A stretch of DNA of 64,000 nt from contig JABTUW010000002.1 in the NCBI GenBank assembly GCA_015075185.1, forward strand, positions 620,001 to 684,000, in the 5' to 3' direction. The stretch comes from Anaerolineales bacterium (lineage in GTDB: Bacteria > Chloroflexota > Anaerolineae > 4572-78 > J111). The position numbers were made by a program, and so were the translations under genes. Positions within the stretch are counted from its first letter, which is position 1; each line of letters begins with the position of its first letter. Positions 8,643-17,987 of the stretch are shown here, in pieces. The notes below the pieces were generated by a model, which saw only the letters and a list, made by a program, of their open reading frames with translations, ran no database searches and was not told the origin of the DNA.

Positions 8643-9866
8643 TCAAGTAGGTTGCAGGTTCGGTTTCTCGCCCGTTTGTGAGTCCAAAACTCGCTGGTAC
8701 ACCTCAATCGTCAATCCGGCAATGCGCGGCCAGTTGAACAACATCTCAACCGACTGGCGCGCTTTCAGGGCGTGATTGCGGGCCCCGTCCGGGTTATTGA
8801 GCGTGTGTACGATGCCCCAGGCGATTGAAGCGGCATCATCCGGGTAGACGGTAATGCCAGTATCCAGATGCTTCACCATTTCGGAAAAGCCGCCGACGTC
8901 ACTGACCACAATGGGGCACAGCAACGCCATCGCTTCCAGCGCCACAATCCCAAAAGGTTCGTAGAGGCTCGGGAAAACGGCGCAGGCCGCCGTCCGGAAG
9001 AGGTGGTTGCGGTCTTCATCGGAAATGAAGCCGACAAAATTGACCCGATTGGAAACCTGCAAACGGGCCGCTTCCTGCTTGAGATTGTCAGCCTCAGGTC
9101 CCTTCCCGGCAACCAAAATTCGAGCGTTGGGATGCTCGGCCAGCACGCGAGGCGCTGCCTGCACCAAGCGGTGGACCCCTTTCTCAAAAACCAGGCGAGA
9201 AATAGTAAAAATAATCTGATCGTCCGGATCAGCATATTTGGTCCGGAAAGCGGACAACTCTTGCGGGCCATACCCATTGCGCACGTCGGTTAGATTAACC
9301 GCGTTTGGCACTACTTCTAGCTTGCTCGTCGGAGCGCCGAATAGATTTTGAATTTCATGGTACATATAGTGGCTGCACACAATCACCTGCGAAGCTTCGG
9401 CAATTAAACTGTGTTCGGCCCTATCTATAGCCCATTGCAAAGAACTCCCCAGATGGCCCCGGACTCGCCCTCGCTCTGTGGCGTGGATGGTAGCCACCAG
9501 GGGAATATTCAAAGCTTGTTTTAGGGCAATACCGGCAAAGCTGGTCAGCCAGTCATGAACATGAATTAAATCAAAAGGACCGGTTGTGGCGCTGACCTGC
9601 CGGACATAATCAGCCAGGACCTGGTTTATTTCACGCGCCTGCTGATGAATATCAGTCGCCTCGACCTCCATCGTCGGGGCAAAGACTCGATGTACCGTCA
9701 TCCCATTTTCAACCGTAACCCCTGCGTTTTGCTTATTAGTTGTAGGTGTCACTACATGCACAGTCAGCCCTTTTTGCACCAGGGCCGGGGTCAACTCTGC
9801 TACATGGCGACCTAACCCGCCTACCACATTGGGCGGAAATTCCCAAGAAAGCATTAAAATTTGCAT
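8643..9866 (-). CDS. GT4/GT5-type glycosyltransferase
   Basis: A 407-residue GT-B fold glycosyltransferase. The N-terminus, LSWEFPPNVVGGLGRHV, is like starch/glycogen-synthase and GT4 enzymes. The C-terminal donor site shows SRLVFEKGVHRL and the E-x7-E pattern in YEPFGIVALEAMA. It would move a sugar from a nucleotide-sugar donor in the cytoplasm; the acceptor is unknown. The ATG has an AGGAGG site. It follows a substrate-binding lipoprotein gene by ten bases, so both are co-transcribed, an unusual pairing with no obvious shared pathway. Confidence 0.85.
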   Translation of the reverse strand: MQILMLSWEFPPNVVGGLGRHVAELTPALVQKGLTVHVVTPTTNKQNAGVTVENGMTVHRVFAPTMEVEATDIHQQAREINQVLADYVRQVSATTGPFDLIHVHDWLTSFAGIALKQALNIPLVATIHATERGRVRGHLGSSLQWAIDRAEHSLIAEASQVIVCSHYMYHEIQNLFGAPTSKLEVVPNAVNLTDVRNGYGPQELSAFRTKYADPDDQIIFTISRLVFEKGVHRLVQAAPRVLAEHPNARILVAGKGPEADNLKQEAARLQVSNRVNFVGFISDEDRNHLFRTAACAVFPSLYEPFGIVALEAMALLCPIVVSDVGGFSEMVKHLDTGITVYPDDAASIAWGIVHTLNNPDGARNHALKARQSVEMLFNWPRIAGLTIEVYQRVLDSQTGEKPNLQPT

Positions 9867-9876
9867 CGTATACCTC

Positions 9877-10902
9877 CTAGCGTGGAGAGAGCAGCACCCC
9901 CGGATAGGCTGTCTCCGTCATTCGATAAACCCATACCGGCGCATTGATTCGTTCTCCCCGCCGATCAAAAGCAATCTCGCCGCTCAGACCCTGGCGCTGC
10001 ACGGTCCCAATGACCGCGCTCACTTGAGCGCGCAAAGGCATCTGGTTAGCGGCCAGACTCTGCTCCAGAGCATCTAACAGCACTTGAGCTGCATCATAAG
10101 CCAGCACCGCTCGCGGACCGGGCGGAAACCCGGCCAGTGCTTGATAAGCTTCGACAAAGGCCGGGGCCTCATCAAGCTGGCGTGGGGCAGGGCCGGGCGA
10201 GACAAAGATGAAACCCTCGGCGGCAGCCTGGGCCACTTGCACGGTTTGTAGGCTGCCCGTCTCCACCTGACCTAAAACCGGCAGGGTTTTCCCTGCCTGG
10301 CGCAAGGCGACCAAAATCTCCCCGGCGGTCACCCCTTCTGCCCTCACGGCCAGCGCCTGGACTGAAGCAGGAATTGCGGTGACATCAGGCTCAATTATTT
10401 CTGTTATAGAGTTTAAACCCAAATCTCGGCCTATCGTTTCGAGGCGAGCCTCGGTTTCAGCCAGATTAGCCGCCACACTGACCACCCCGCTCCGATCTGA
10501 CTCTAGAGCAGCAGCGCTCCAGGGAATGACCAAAGCCAGGTTGGCTTGCCGGTATACTGGCAAAGCGGCCTGAGTTGTCGCCGCTGAAAAATGGCCAATC
10601 ACCCCGACCACATCCGGGTCGGCGCTGAGCGCCCCGGCTTGCTTTTCGGCCTCTAGCGAATCGTCAAAATCGTTGAGCGCCACCAATTCTACGCGATAAC
10701 CGCCAACTCCTTGCGCGGCATTGCGCTCCTGAAGGGCTAATTTGACCCCAAACAGGGCCTCATACCCCAGCGGGCGGTGCAAGCCTTCAAACGGAGCCAC
10801 CAGGCCAATCTTTAAGGTTGGCGGCGGGCTGACAGCTCCGGCGCCCATACAAGCCGGCAAGCTGAACAGAACCAGCAAAAAAACAAGAATAACTTTCCCC
10901 AA
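9877..10902 (-). CDS. Branched-chain-type ABC substrate-binding lipoprotein
   Basis: A 341-residue periplasmic-binding-protein type 1 protein (LivJ-like Peripla_BP_6 fold). The N-terminus is a lipoprotein signal, FSLPAC, with Cys at about 18. Then IGLVAPFEG, FGVKLALQERNA and GVIGHFSAATT follow the family pattern. It probably binds an amino acid or other small ligand outside the membrane. No permease or ATPase genes lie beside it, so it may be a sensor or an orphan binding protein. The first codon is TTG. An extended -10 (TGTTATAAT) lies about 110 bases upstream. Confidence 0.75.
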   Translation of the reverse strand: MGKVILVFLLVLFSLPACMGAGAVSPPPTLKIGLVAPFEGLHRPLGYEALFGVKLALQERNAAQGVGGYRVELVALNDFDDSLEAEKQAGALSADPDVVGVIGHFSAATTQAALPVYRQANLALVIPWSAAALESDRSGVVSVAANLAETEARLETIGRDLGLNSITEIIEPDVTAIPASVQALAVRAEGVTAGEILVALRQAGKTLPVLGQVETGSLQTVQVAQAAAEGFIFVSPGPAPRQLDEAPAFVEAYQALAGFPPGPRAVLAYDAAQVLLDALEQSLAANQMPLRAQVSAVIGTVQRQGLSGEIAFDRRGERINAPVWVYRMTETAYPGVLLSPR

Positions 10903-11008
10903 GATATAAAAACACCCTATTTGCTCATACTACCCGAAATTGACTCAAGAATCCAGATGACATCTGTCTCATTTTTGTTACCTCTATCGTCTCAACTCCC
11001 ATGGATTC

Positions 11009-11017
11009 ATTATAACA
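11009..11017 (-). promoter_or_regulatory. Extended -10 promoter for the binding-protein gene
   Basis: TGTTATAAT on the minus strand fits an extended -10 element; no good -35 is visible. It faces away from the Pit gene and would serve the lipoprotein-glycosyltransferase pair. Confidence 0.4.
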
Positions 11018-11073
11018 TGCGAATATTTGAAAGTAGTTTGAGTCATTGCTTTTAGCCCCTGACAACTTTCTTA

Positions 11074-11082
11074 TGGTATAAT
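11074..11082 (+). promoter_or_regulatory. Extended -10 promoter for the Pit operon
   Basis: TGGTATAAT is an extended -10 element about 105 bases before the Pit start, without a convincing -35. It forms a divergent pair with the element at 11009-11017. Confidence 0.4.
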
Positions 11083-11187
11083 CAGTCCGTTATTACGGCT
11101 TTTGTAACCCCAAGAGACAAATCCTTTAAATATAACCGTGAATTTTACCACAAATCACGCCATTTTACCATTAATTTCTTTTTAAAA

Positions 11188-12180
11188 ATGTCCGCACTAA
11201 CTCTCCTGATTATCTTAATTGTCCTGGCCCTGGTGTTTGATTTTCTCAACGGTTTTCACGATAGCGCCAACATCGTCGCCACGATGATCTCGTCGCGGGC
11301 AATGACGGCCAGAGCCGCCTTGACCCTGGTCGCTATCGCCGAGTTTGCCGGGCCGTTTATTTTAGGCGTGGCGGTGGCCAAAACGGTGGGTACCGAGGTG
11401 GCCTTACCCCAGGCTATCACCATCGCCGTCGTCATGGCCGCTTTGCTCAGCGCCAGCCTCTGGAATCTCGTCACCTGGTATTTCGGCATCCCTTCCAGCT
11501 CCTCGCACGCCCTGATTGGAGGTATTTTGGGCGCAGTGGCGTTCAGCTCTGGCATCGAGGCAATCCGCATGGCCGGAGTCTGGAAAGTGGCCCTGGCCCT
11601 CTTTATCTCGCCGCTCCTGGGATTTGTGGCCGGTCTGCTGCTGATGTTACTAACTCTTTTTTTGGTTCAGGGCGCAACCCCCAAAGCCAATGTTTTTTTT
11701 AAACAGGTCCAGATTCCCACTGCTGTTGGCCTGGCTTTGAGTCACGGTGGCAACGACGCTCAAAAAACAATGGGAGTCATCACCCTGGGACTGCTGGTTC
11801 TCGGCTTCCAGCAAGATTTTGTGGTACCCTGGTGGGTTATTTTGCTCAGCGCCACGGCGATGGCCGCCGGTACGGCCACCGGCGGCTGGCGGATTATCCA
11901 CACCCTGGGCGGCAAATTTTATCGCATCCGCCCCATCCACAGTTTTGCCTCTCAATTGACCTCGGGGTTGGTGGTGCTGGGCGCTTCACTGCTGGGCGGG
12001 CCGGTTAGCACCACCCAGGTGGTCAGTTCGGCCATCCTGGGCGTGGGGGCGGCCCAGCGCCGGTCGCAGGTGCGCTGGGGCGTCATGACCGACATCCTGG
12101 TCGCCTGGCTGTTGACCATCCCCGCCGCCGCCATCGTGGCCGCGCTGCTTTATTTTCCACTCAAATTCCTGACAGAATAG
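11188..12180 (+). CDS. pit: Pit-family inorganic phosphate transporter
   Basis: A 330-residue polytopic membrane protein with the duplicated phosphate-transporter signature: NGFHDSANIVATMI in the N-terminal half and SHGGNDAQKTMGVI in the C-terminal half. About ten hydrophobic segments are visible. Pit proteins import metal-phosphate complexes driven by the proton gradient. The DUF47 gene follows after nine bases, the standard pit-DUF47 operon. The start has no clear ribosome site but begins correctly just before the first membrane segment. Confidence 0.92.
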   Translation: MSALTLLIILIVLALVFDFLNGFHDSANIVATMISSRAMTARAALTLVAIAEFAGPFILGVAVAKTVGTEVALPQAITIAVVMAALLSASLWNLVTWYFGIPSSSSHALIGGILGAVAFSSGIEAIRMAGVWKVALALFISPLLGFVAGLLLMLLTLFLVQGATPKANVFFKQVQIPTAVGLALSHGGNDAQKTMGVITLGLLVLGFQQDFVVPWWVILLSATAMAAGTATGGWRIIHTLGGKFYRIRPIHSFASQLTSGLVVLGASLLGGPVSTTQVVSSAILGVGAAQRRSQVRWGVMTDILVAWLLTIPAAAIVAALLYFPLKFLTE

Positions 12181-12189
12181 AGGCGTCTG

Positions 12190-12819
12190 ATGGGTATCAG
12201 TGCTTTTTTCAAACGCAACAAAGAAGATAAATTCGTCGAGCTGCTCATCCAGCAGAGTGAAACCACCGTTGAGGGCGTGAAGCTCATGGAGAGCAGTCTC
12301 AACCGGCCCGACGCCGATGCCCTGGATCAGATGCGGGCCAAGGAGTACGAGGCCGACGAAATCCGGCGCATTCTCATTGACGAACTGCACAACACGTTCA
12401 TCACCCCCTTTGACCGGGAGGACATCTTCAATCTGTCGCTCCACATTGACGAAATGATTGATTATGCCCTGACTACCCTGGAAGAGATGAGCATGCTCAA
12501 AGTAAGCGCCGACGAGCATCTCCAGACCATGGTTTCATTGGTGCGGCAGGAAGCCGAGGAACTGGCAATGGCCATGCACCGGCTCAGCGCCAACCCACGC
12601 GTGGCTGGCGACCATGCCCGCCGGGCCAAAAAGCTGGAAAACGAGGTGGATCACCTCTACCGTGTCGCCGTCGCCGATCTCTTTACCAAGCCCAAGGATT
12701 TCAAGGAACTGATGGCCATGCTTCGCCGCCGTGAAATCTACCGCCACGTCTCGAACATGTCAGATCGGGCCGATGCTGCGGCCAATTTGTTTGGCATGGT
12801 GGTGATGAAATTGACGTAA
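12190..12819 (+). CDS. DUF47 PhoU-like phosphate transport regulator
   Basis: A 209-residue, all-helical cytoplasmic protein of the DUF47/PhoU-like family (IDELHNTFITPFDREDI and MIDYALTTLEE are the recognisable blocks). DUF47 proteins are encoded with Pit transporters and are thought to control their activity. It is the second gene of this two-gene operon. Confidence 0.88.
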   Translation: MGISAFFKRNKEDKFVELLIQQSETTVEGVKLMESSLNRPDADALDQMRAKEYEADEIRRILIDELHNTFITPFDREDIFNLSLHIDEMIDYALTTLEEMSMLKVSADEHLQTMVSLVRQEAEELAMAMHRLSANPRVAGDHARRAKKLENEVDHLYRVAVADLFTKPKDFKELMAMLRRREIYRHVSNMSDRADAAANLFGMVVMKLT

Positions 12820-12932
12820 CAGTCTGGCTGCTCTTTGGCAGCCAACTGCCGCCAGCGGTTAAATCCATCCGAACCATGATCGGAGTCCAGAGTGTAATTT
12901 GGATTCCGCTTTACAAGAAGGATAGGAGGTTC

Positions 12933-13667
12933 ATGCTGCAACTCATCCCGGCTCTGGCCCACTCAAATCCTGCCTTGATTATTTTCGACAAAGATGGGAC
13001 GCTCATCCACTTTGAGGCTATGTGGGGGGCCTGGGCCGTTGACCTGGCCCAGAAATTGGAGGCCATCACCGGGCGTTCAATGGCCGAACGGCTGTATAAA
13101 GCCTTGGATTTCTACGCCGACACCGGCCAGATTGCCCCCCATGGCGCCCTTTCGGTGACGCCAATGGCTGGCCTGCGCCTTTTGACCATTCAGGTTTTGG
13201 TGGGTGATATGGGCCTCTCGCCCGTCGCCGCCGAGGCTGCCGTAGCCAAAGTCTGGCGAACTCCCGACCCGGTCGCCACGGCTCACCCCCTGGCCGATCT
13301 CGGCACTCTATTCGCGGTATTACGAGCACATGGCATTCAAATCGCCGTTGCCACCAGCGATGACCGTGCCCCTACGGCGGCTACCCTGGCCAAACTCGGC
13401 CTGGCCGAGTCTGTCACCGCGCTGGCCTGCGGCGACGACGGCATCCCCATCAAACCGGAGCCGGACATGGTCTTGACTCTCTGCCGGACACTGGGTGTTC
13501 CCCCGGCCAAAACCGTTGTGGTCGGCGATAATGTGGCCGATTTGCAGATGGGTCGTGCTGCCGAGGTGGGTCTGGTCGTCGGCGTGCTGTCCGGGGTAAG
13601 CTCCGCAGAAATTTTGGGGCCGCATGCGGATATTGTGCTGCCCTCGGTGGCAGACTTGGTTGAGTAG
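12933..13667 (+). CDS. HAD-superfamily phosphatase
   Basis: About 244 residues. HAD motif I is IIFDKDGTLIHF, a Lys lies in GIPIKPEPDM, and motif IV is VVVGDNVADLQMG. It is a phosphoglycolate-phosphatase-like hydrolase with a helical cap; the substrate is unknown. I start at the ATG at 12933, preceded by AGGAGG, rather than at an in-frame ATG 57 bases upstream without a ribosome site. It stands alone between the phosphate operon and the LysM gene. Confidence 0.82.
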   Translation: MLQLIPALAHSNPALIIFDKDGTLIHFEAMWGAWAVDLAQKLEAITGRSMAERLYKALDFYADTGQIAPHGALSVTPMAGLRLLTIQVLVGDMGLSPVAAEAAVAKVWRTPDPVATAHPLADLGTLFAVLRAHGIQIAVATSDDRAPTAATLAKLGLAESVTALACGDDGIPIKPEPDMVLTLCRTLGVPPAKTVVVGDNVADLQMGRAAEVGLVVGVLSGVSSAEILGPHADIVLPSVADLVE

Positions 13668-13727
13668 TTCTGGCTAGTGTGGTATAATTGAGCCAAACAT
13701 AACATAATCTTGGGGAGAGGGAGTTTT

Positions 13728-14876
13728 ATGACACTCAGAAACTTCAGTTTAAATCTCGATGAGGCAACTTACCAGGCGGTCCTGGCGCGCGCCCAACGAG
13801 AGGGCAAAACGCTGGAACAGCTCGTGGCCGAACTGGTCAAGACTTACGCCCAGGGCGGGCCGAGCGGCCCCCTAACGACTTACACCGTTCAGCGCGGCGA
13901 CACCTTGAGCCGCATTGCCCGCACCGTTTACGGGGACGCCTATCAATACCCGCTTATCCAAAAAGCCAACAATCTTAGCGATCCCGGCCAGATTTGGGTC
14001 GGCCAGGTATTGGTCATCCCCTCCCTGGCTGCACCCACCCCTGCTCCCGCGCCGACACCAGCTCCCCCTGCCCCGCCGCCTCCAGTACCCGCGCCAGCTC
14101 CGGCGCCGGTTCCGCCGCCACCCCCTACGCCGGTTCCACCGCCTACCCCTGCTCCGGCTCCGGCGCCCTCCCCTCCCATGCCTGCACCGGCTCCCGCACC
14201 CGTGGTGGATCCATGCGCGCCCATTCCTAATGTTAATTACGGCACCCTGCCAATTGTCGGCCCACCCGCCGATCGCCCCGCCGATAAACATGCCGACCTC
14301 AACCTGGCCCTGCGTAGTTTTTCACCCACGGCCGGCAGGTTGAGCCTGATTGACATGGCCGGGGCCACCGACAGCCGCGCGCCTCAATTAGCCGATCTTT
14401 TCAACGACAAGCGGACGGGGGTGCTGATGAGCGTCTACAGCGTCAACAAGTGGAACTGGGAACCTCAGCCCAGCCCCGGCAAGCGCGGCGGGCCGATTAC
14501 CGATTTTGAAGTGACCCTGGCCGGCTTTGAAGTGGAACCCGGCGAGACCATCCACGTGCCGGGTGCGGGCTACGATATTGGTCAGGGCAACCAGGTGCTG
14601 GTCCTTTACGCCGATCCCAACCGTATCACCTTGAAGTACACCGGCGAAGACAGTGTGGTCAACGGCTACGCCATCCACGTCGAGGGGATCTGCGTGGAAC
14701 CACGCTTGCTGGATTTGTACAACCGGATGAACGCGGCCGGGCGGAGACAGTTGCCCGCCTTGCGCGCCGGCCAGCCCTTTGGCCGCGCTCGCGGTGTGGA
14801 GATTCAGGTGGCGATTCGCGATACCGGCAAATTCATGGACCCGCGCGTGCGCAAGGATTGGTGGCGAGGACGGTAG
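13728..14876 (+). CDS. RHH-like/LysM protein with Pro-rich linker and unknown C-terminal domain
   Basis: A 382-residue protein. Residues about 5-40 (FSLNLDEATYQAVLARA, then TLEQLVAELVKTYA) look like a ribbon-helix-helix or antitoxin-type dimerisation unit. A LysM domain follows (YTVQRGDTLSRIA to WVGQVLVIP, about 52-100), then a Pro/Ala linker of about 55 residues. The C-terminal 200 residues are unrecognised (SVYSVNKWNW, GFEVEPGETIHVPGAGYD). There is no signal peptide or membrane segment, odd for a LysM protein. The same N-terminal module recurs in the gene at 52061-53551. The ATG has a GGGAG site; an in-frame TTG 18 bases earlier is rejected. Confidence 0.7.
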   Translation: MTLRNFSLNLDEATYQAVLARAQREGKTLEQLVAELVKTYAQGGPSGPLTTYTVQRGDTLSRIARTVYGDAYQYPLIQKANNLSDPGQIWVGQVLVIPSLAAPTPAPAPTPAPPAPPPPVPAPAPAPVPPPPPTPVPPPTPAPAPAPSPPMPAPAPAPVVDPCAPIPNVNYGTLPIVGPPADRPADKHADLNLALRSFSPTAGRLSLIDMAGATDSRAPQLADLFNDKRTGVLMSVYSVNKWNWEPQPSPGKRGGPITDFEVTLAGFEVEPGETIHVPGAGYDIGQGNQVLVLYADPNRITLKYTGEDSVVNGYAIHVEGICVEPRLLDLYNRMNAAGRRQLPALRAGQPFGRARGVEIQVAIRDTGKFMDPRVRKDWWRGR

Positions 14877-14890
14877 TTATAGCCAGCGTG

Positions 14891-16933
14891 CTAAAGGTCT
14901 TTACAAAGTCTGAGCGAATCGTAAATAGCGGCGTGGATGTTGCGGCTGGCAACCGCATCGCCGACGCGAAATAGCTGGTAGGTTCCCATGGGGTTATTGG
15001 CCAGCGTTTGGGGCCGGCCTGCAATCAGCGCCTCGATATCCACCTCGCCCAGATTGGATGAGCCATCCTTCAGTTCAAAATACAGATCGGCCACCGGCAG
15101 CGAGCCGTGTTCGACCACCACCTGGTCTACCACGCGCTCAACGGTGGATTTGTTGTACTCATTGTAAAGGGTCGCCACCAGCTTATCGTCTTGCCGCTGC
15201 ACGGCGGTCAGGCGGTAGTTCAGCGTGAGGGTGACGCCCCGGTCATAAAAAACCTTGAGATAGGCCGGGTAACTGGTCCCGCCGATTTCCTGGGCCACCA
15301 TCCGGTCCGGCGTGACCAGCTCCACTTTGGAGCCGCTTTCGGCCATAAACTCGACACAGGAATAACTTTCGTAATTGCCGTGGTCGTCAAAAAATAACAC
15401 GTTCGCGGCCGGTTTAGCATAGCCGCTTAAAATATCCCAGGAACTGACAACTAAATCGGCTCCGGTGGGCAAAAAACTGGTATTGGGCAGTCCACCCGTA
15501 GCCACAATAACCACATTCGGCTTTTCGGCCAGCACATCAGTCGCTTGAGCGTAGTGGTTCAGGCGGACATCCACCCCCAGCCGTTTGACCTGCTGGTAAA
15601 GCCACCCGGTAATACCGATAATATCCTGGCGTCGGGGAGCGCGGGCGGCAATTTGTACCTGGCCGCCCGGCTCGCGGTTGGCTTCAAACAAGACCACCCG
15701 GTGGCCCCGCTCGGCGCAGACCCGCGCCGCCTCCAATCCAGCCGGTCCGGCCCCCACCACGACCACCCGGCGAGGCTGGCCCATCGCTCTGGAGATGATG
15801 TGAGGCATAGTTTCTTCGCGGCCGGTGGCCGGATTGTGGATGCAGAGCGCCTCCCGGCCGATGTAGATGCGGTCAATGCAGTAGCCCATCCCCACACAAG
15901 GCCGGATCTGGCTCTCCTCGCCGCGCTCAATTTTGGCGACAATGTAGGGGTCGGCCATATGGGCGCGGGTCATACCGACCATATCCACGATGCCGACGCT
16001 AACCGCGTGGCGAGCGGTGGCCACATCGGCGATGCGGGCGGCGTGGAAAAGCGGGATGTCAATTTCTTCGCGGAGGGCGGCGGCCAGCGACAGGTGGGGC
16101 GCGCTCGGCGTGCCCATGTTGGGGATGACGTGCGACAGGGCTTCGTCGCTGGCAATGAAGCCTTTGATGATGTTCACAAAGTCGAGCATCCTGGTAGCGA
16201 CCAGGCGGCGGGCGATTTCGGCACAGTCGGCAAAGGTCAGCCCGCCTTCGACGCTCTCATCGCCGGACATACGGATGCCGACAATAAATTCATCGCCGAC
16301 CTGCCGGCGGATTTCGGCCAGGGTCTCCAGGCTGAAGCGCATGCGGTTATCCAGGCTGCCGCCATATTCGTCTACGCGGCGGTTGACCAGCGGCGTCCAG
16401 AAGCTGTCGAACAGGTGGCCGTAGGCTTCGATCTCGACGCCATCGAGGCCGCCCTCTTTGCAGCGCCGGGCTGCAGCCCCATAGGCTTTGATGACCCGCT
16501 TAACGTCGGCAATTTCCATCTCTTTGGGAAAAGAGCGGTGCGCCGGCTCGCGGACGCTGGAAGGAGCAATAGTTGGCAGCCAGTTTTCGGTATCCCAGTA
16601 GGTGCGCCGGCCCATGTGGGTAATCTGGCACATGACGGCTGCACCGTGGCGGTGGATGCGCTCGGCCATCTCTTGAAAATAAGGGATAATCGCGTCATCC
16701 CCCACGTAAATTTGCCCAAAGGCCGCCGGAGAGTCGGGAGCGATGTTGGCCGAGCCGCCAAACATGGTCAGGGCCACGCCGCCCTTGGCCTTTTCTTCCT
16801 GGTAAAGCTGGTAGCGCAGTTTGGGTTTGGCCTCTTCCGCATAGGAGGGTTCGTGGCTGGTGCTGAGGATGCGGTTTTTCAGCCGTAGGTGTTTTAATTG
16901 AAAGGGTTGGAGGAGGGGATCGGTTTGAGCCAT
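14891..16933 (-). CDS. Dimethylglycine/N-methylproline demethylase-type flavoprotein
   Basis: A 680-residue two-part flavoprotein. Residues 1-350 form an old-yellow-enzyme barrel with FMN, then a short Cys motif (C-x5-C-x11-C in CVGMGYCIDR...EALC), then a FAD/NAD(P)-binding part with VVVGAGPAGLEAA at about 395. The layout matches trimethylamine dehydrogenase relatives such as DgcA and stachydrine demethylase, which oxidise an N-methyl group and pass electrons to an ETF. The etfA and etfB genes directly upstream fit this. One of the four cysteines of the classical 4Fe-4S motif is Met here; related demethylases may share this. Exact substrate inferred only from context. Confidence 0.82.
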   Translation of the reverse strand: MAQTDPLLQPFQLKHLRLKNRILSTSHEPSYAEEAKPKLRYQLYQEEKAKGGVALTMFGGSANIAPDSPAAFGQIYVGDDAIIPYFQEMAERIHRHGAAVMCQITHMGRRTYWDTENWLPTIAPSSVREPAHRSFPKEMEIADVKRVIKAYGAAARRCKEGGLDGVEIEAYGHLFDSFWTPLVNRRVDEYGGSLDNRMRFSLETLAEIRRQVGDEFIVGIRMSGDESVEGGLTFADCAEIARRLVATRMLDFVNIIKGFIASDEALSHVIPNMGTPSAPHLSLAAALREEIDIPLFHAARIADVATARHAVSVGIVDMVGMTRAHMADPYIVAKIERGEESQIRPCVGMGYCIDRIYIGREALCIHNPATGREETMPHIISRAMGQPRRVVVVGAGPAGLEAARVCAERGHRVVLFEANREPGGQVQIAARAPRRQDIIGITGWLYQQVKRLGVDVRLNHYAQATDVLAEKPNVVIVATGGLPNTSFLPTGADLVVSSWDILSGYAKPAANVLFFDDHGNYESYSCVEFMAESGSKVELVTPDRMVAQEIGGTSYPAYLKVFYDRGVTLTLNYRLTAVQRQDDKLVATLYNEYNKSTVERVVDQVVVEHGSLPVADLYFELKDGSSNLGEVDIEALIAGRPQTLANNPMGTYQLFRVGDAVASRNIHAAIYDSLRLCKDL

Positions 16934-17012
16934 CAGTATACCTCCTTCAGAAACAACAGTTTTTTACTCGTATTGCAGAAAAACGGAAGACGCGCCACAC
17001 AACACGAGACAT

Positions 17013-17987
17013 TTACCCACTTCGTGCTTTTCTAATCGCCTCGCTGATGGCCGGGACCACCTGGTGCAGGTCGCCGATGACGGCGTAGTGGGCTTTGGCA
17101 ATGATCGGCGCTTCGGGGTCGTTGTTGATGGCGATAATATTTTTGGAGCCTTTACAGCCAACATAATGTTGGATCGCCCCGCTGATGCCGCAGGCAAAGT
17201 AGACTTCCGGGGCAACCCGTGAGCCAGTCTGCCCGACCTGATCGGCGTGGGGACGCCAGCCCTCGTTGGTAACGGCCCGCGAGCAGCCAACCGCACCGTT
17301 GAGCAGGGCGGCTAGCTCTTCCAGACTTTCAAAGCCCTCGGTACTGCCCACGCCGCGCCCGCCGCTGACCACCACCCGGGCATCGGTCAGCGAGACCTTG
17401 TCCCTGGCCGACTCCACCCGCGAAACAACCCGCACCCGGAAATCCTTGTCGCTCAGTGCCGGTGTGACCGGATTCAGAGCCACCTCCCCGGCCCCAGGAA
17501 CCCCCTCCGCCGGGATGACATGCGGCGCTACGGTCAAAAGTTTGGGCTGGCCGTGCAGGCGGGCCTCTTCCAGCAGACTGCCGCCCCAGCGCACCCGCGT
17601 CACCCGGTAGTTCTCGCCCGGCTGGACTTCGGTGCAGTTAGCGGCCAGGGGGAGATCGCTTTTGGCGGCCAGGTGGGCCAGCACCTCGTTGCCCCGGTCG
17701 GTGCCGGCAGCCAGCACTGCCTGGGGTTTTTCTAACCCGATGAGTTGGATGAGGCTCTGCGCCCAGGCTTCCGGAGCGTAGTCGTCCAAGCGCTCGTGCT
17801 GCACCAGGTGAACCCTGGCGACGCCATAAGCCGCCGCTTCTTGGGCCAAACTCCGCCCGCTTTCACCGACGATCACGGCTTCCAGCGGCGTGTCCAGTTC
17901 CCCAGCCAATTTTCGGGCCAGGGTCAGCATCTCCCACGAGGCTTTATGCGGCTTGCCGCGGTCGTGTTCAATGAGTCCCAGAATCAT
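17013..17987 (-). CDS. etfA: Electron transfer flavoprotein, alpha subunit
   Basis: A 324-residue ETF alpha subunit. The C-terminal FAD domain shows VVSGGRGVGS, GSRVAPEVYFACG and NNDPEAPI. It takes electrons from flavin dehydrogenases and passes them to a membrane quinone reductase. Its ATG overlaps the etfB stop by four bases, so the subunits are translationally coupled. Between two demethylase genes, it is probably dedicated to dimethylglycine or sarcosine oxidation rather than fatty acids. Confidence 0.92.
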   Translation of the reverse strand: MILGLIEHDRGKPHKASWEMLTLARKLAGELDTPLEAVIVGESGRSLAQEAAAYGVARVHLVQHERLDDYAPEAWAQSLIQLIGLEKPQAVLAAGTDRGNEVLAHLAAKSDLPLAANCTEVQPGENYRVTRVRWGGSLLEEARLHGQPKLLTVAPHVIPAEGVPGAGEVALNPVTPALSDKDFRVRVVSRVESARDKVSLTDARVVVSGGRGVGSTEGFESLEELAALLNGAVGCSRAVTNEGWRPHADQVGQTGSRVAPEVYFACGISGAIQHYVGCKGSKNIIAINNDPEAPIIAKAHYAVIGDLHQVVPAISEAIRKARSG

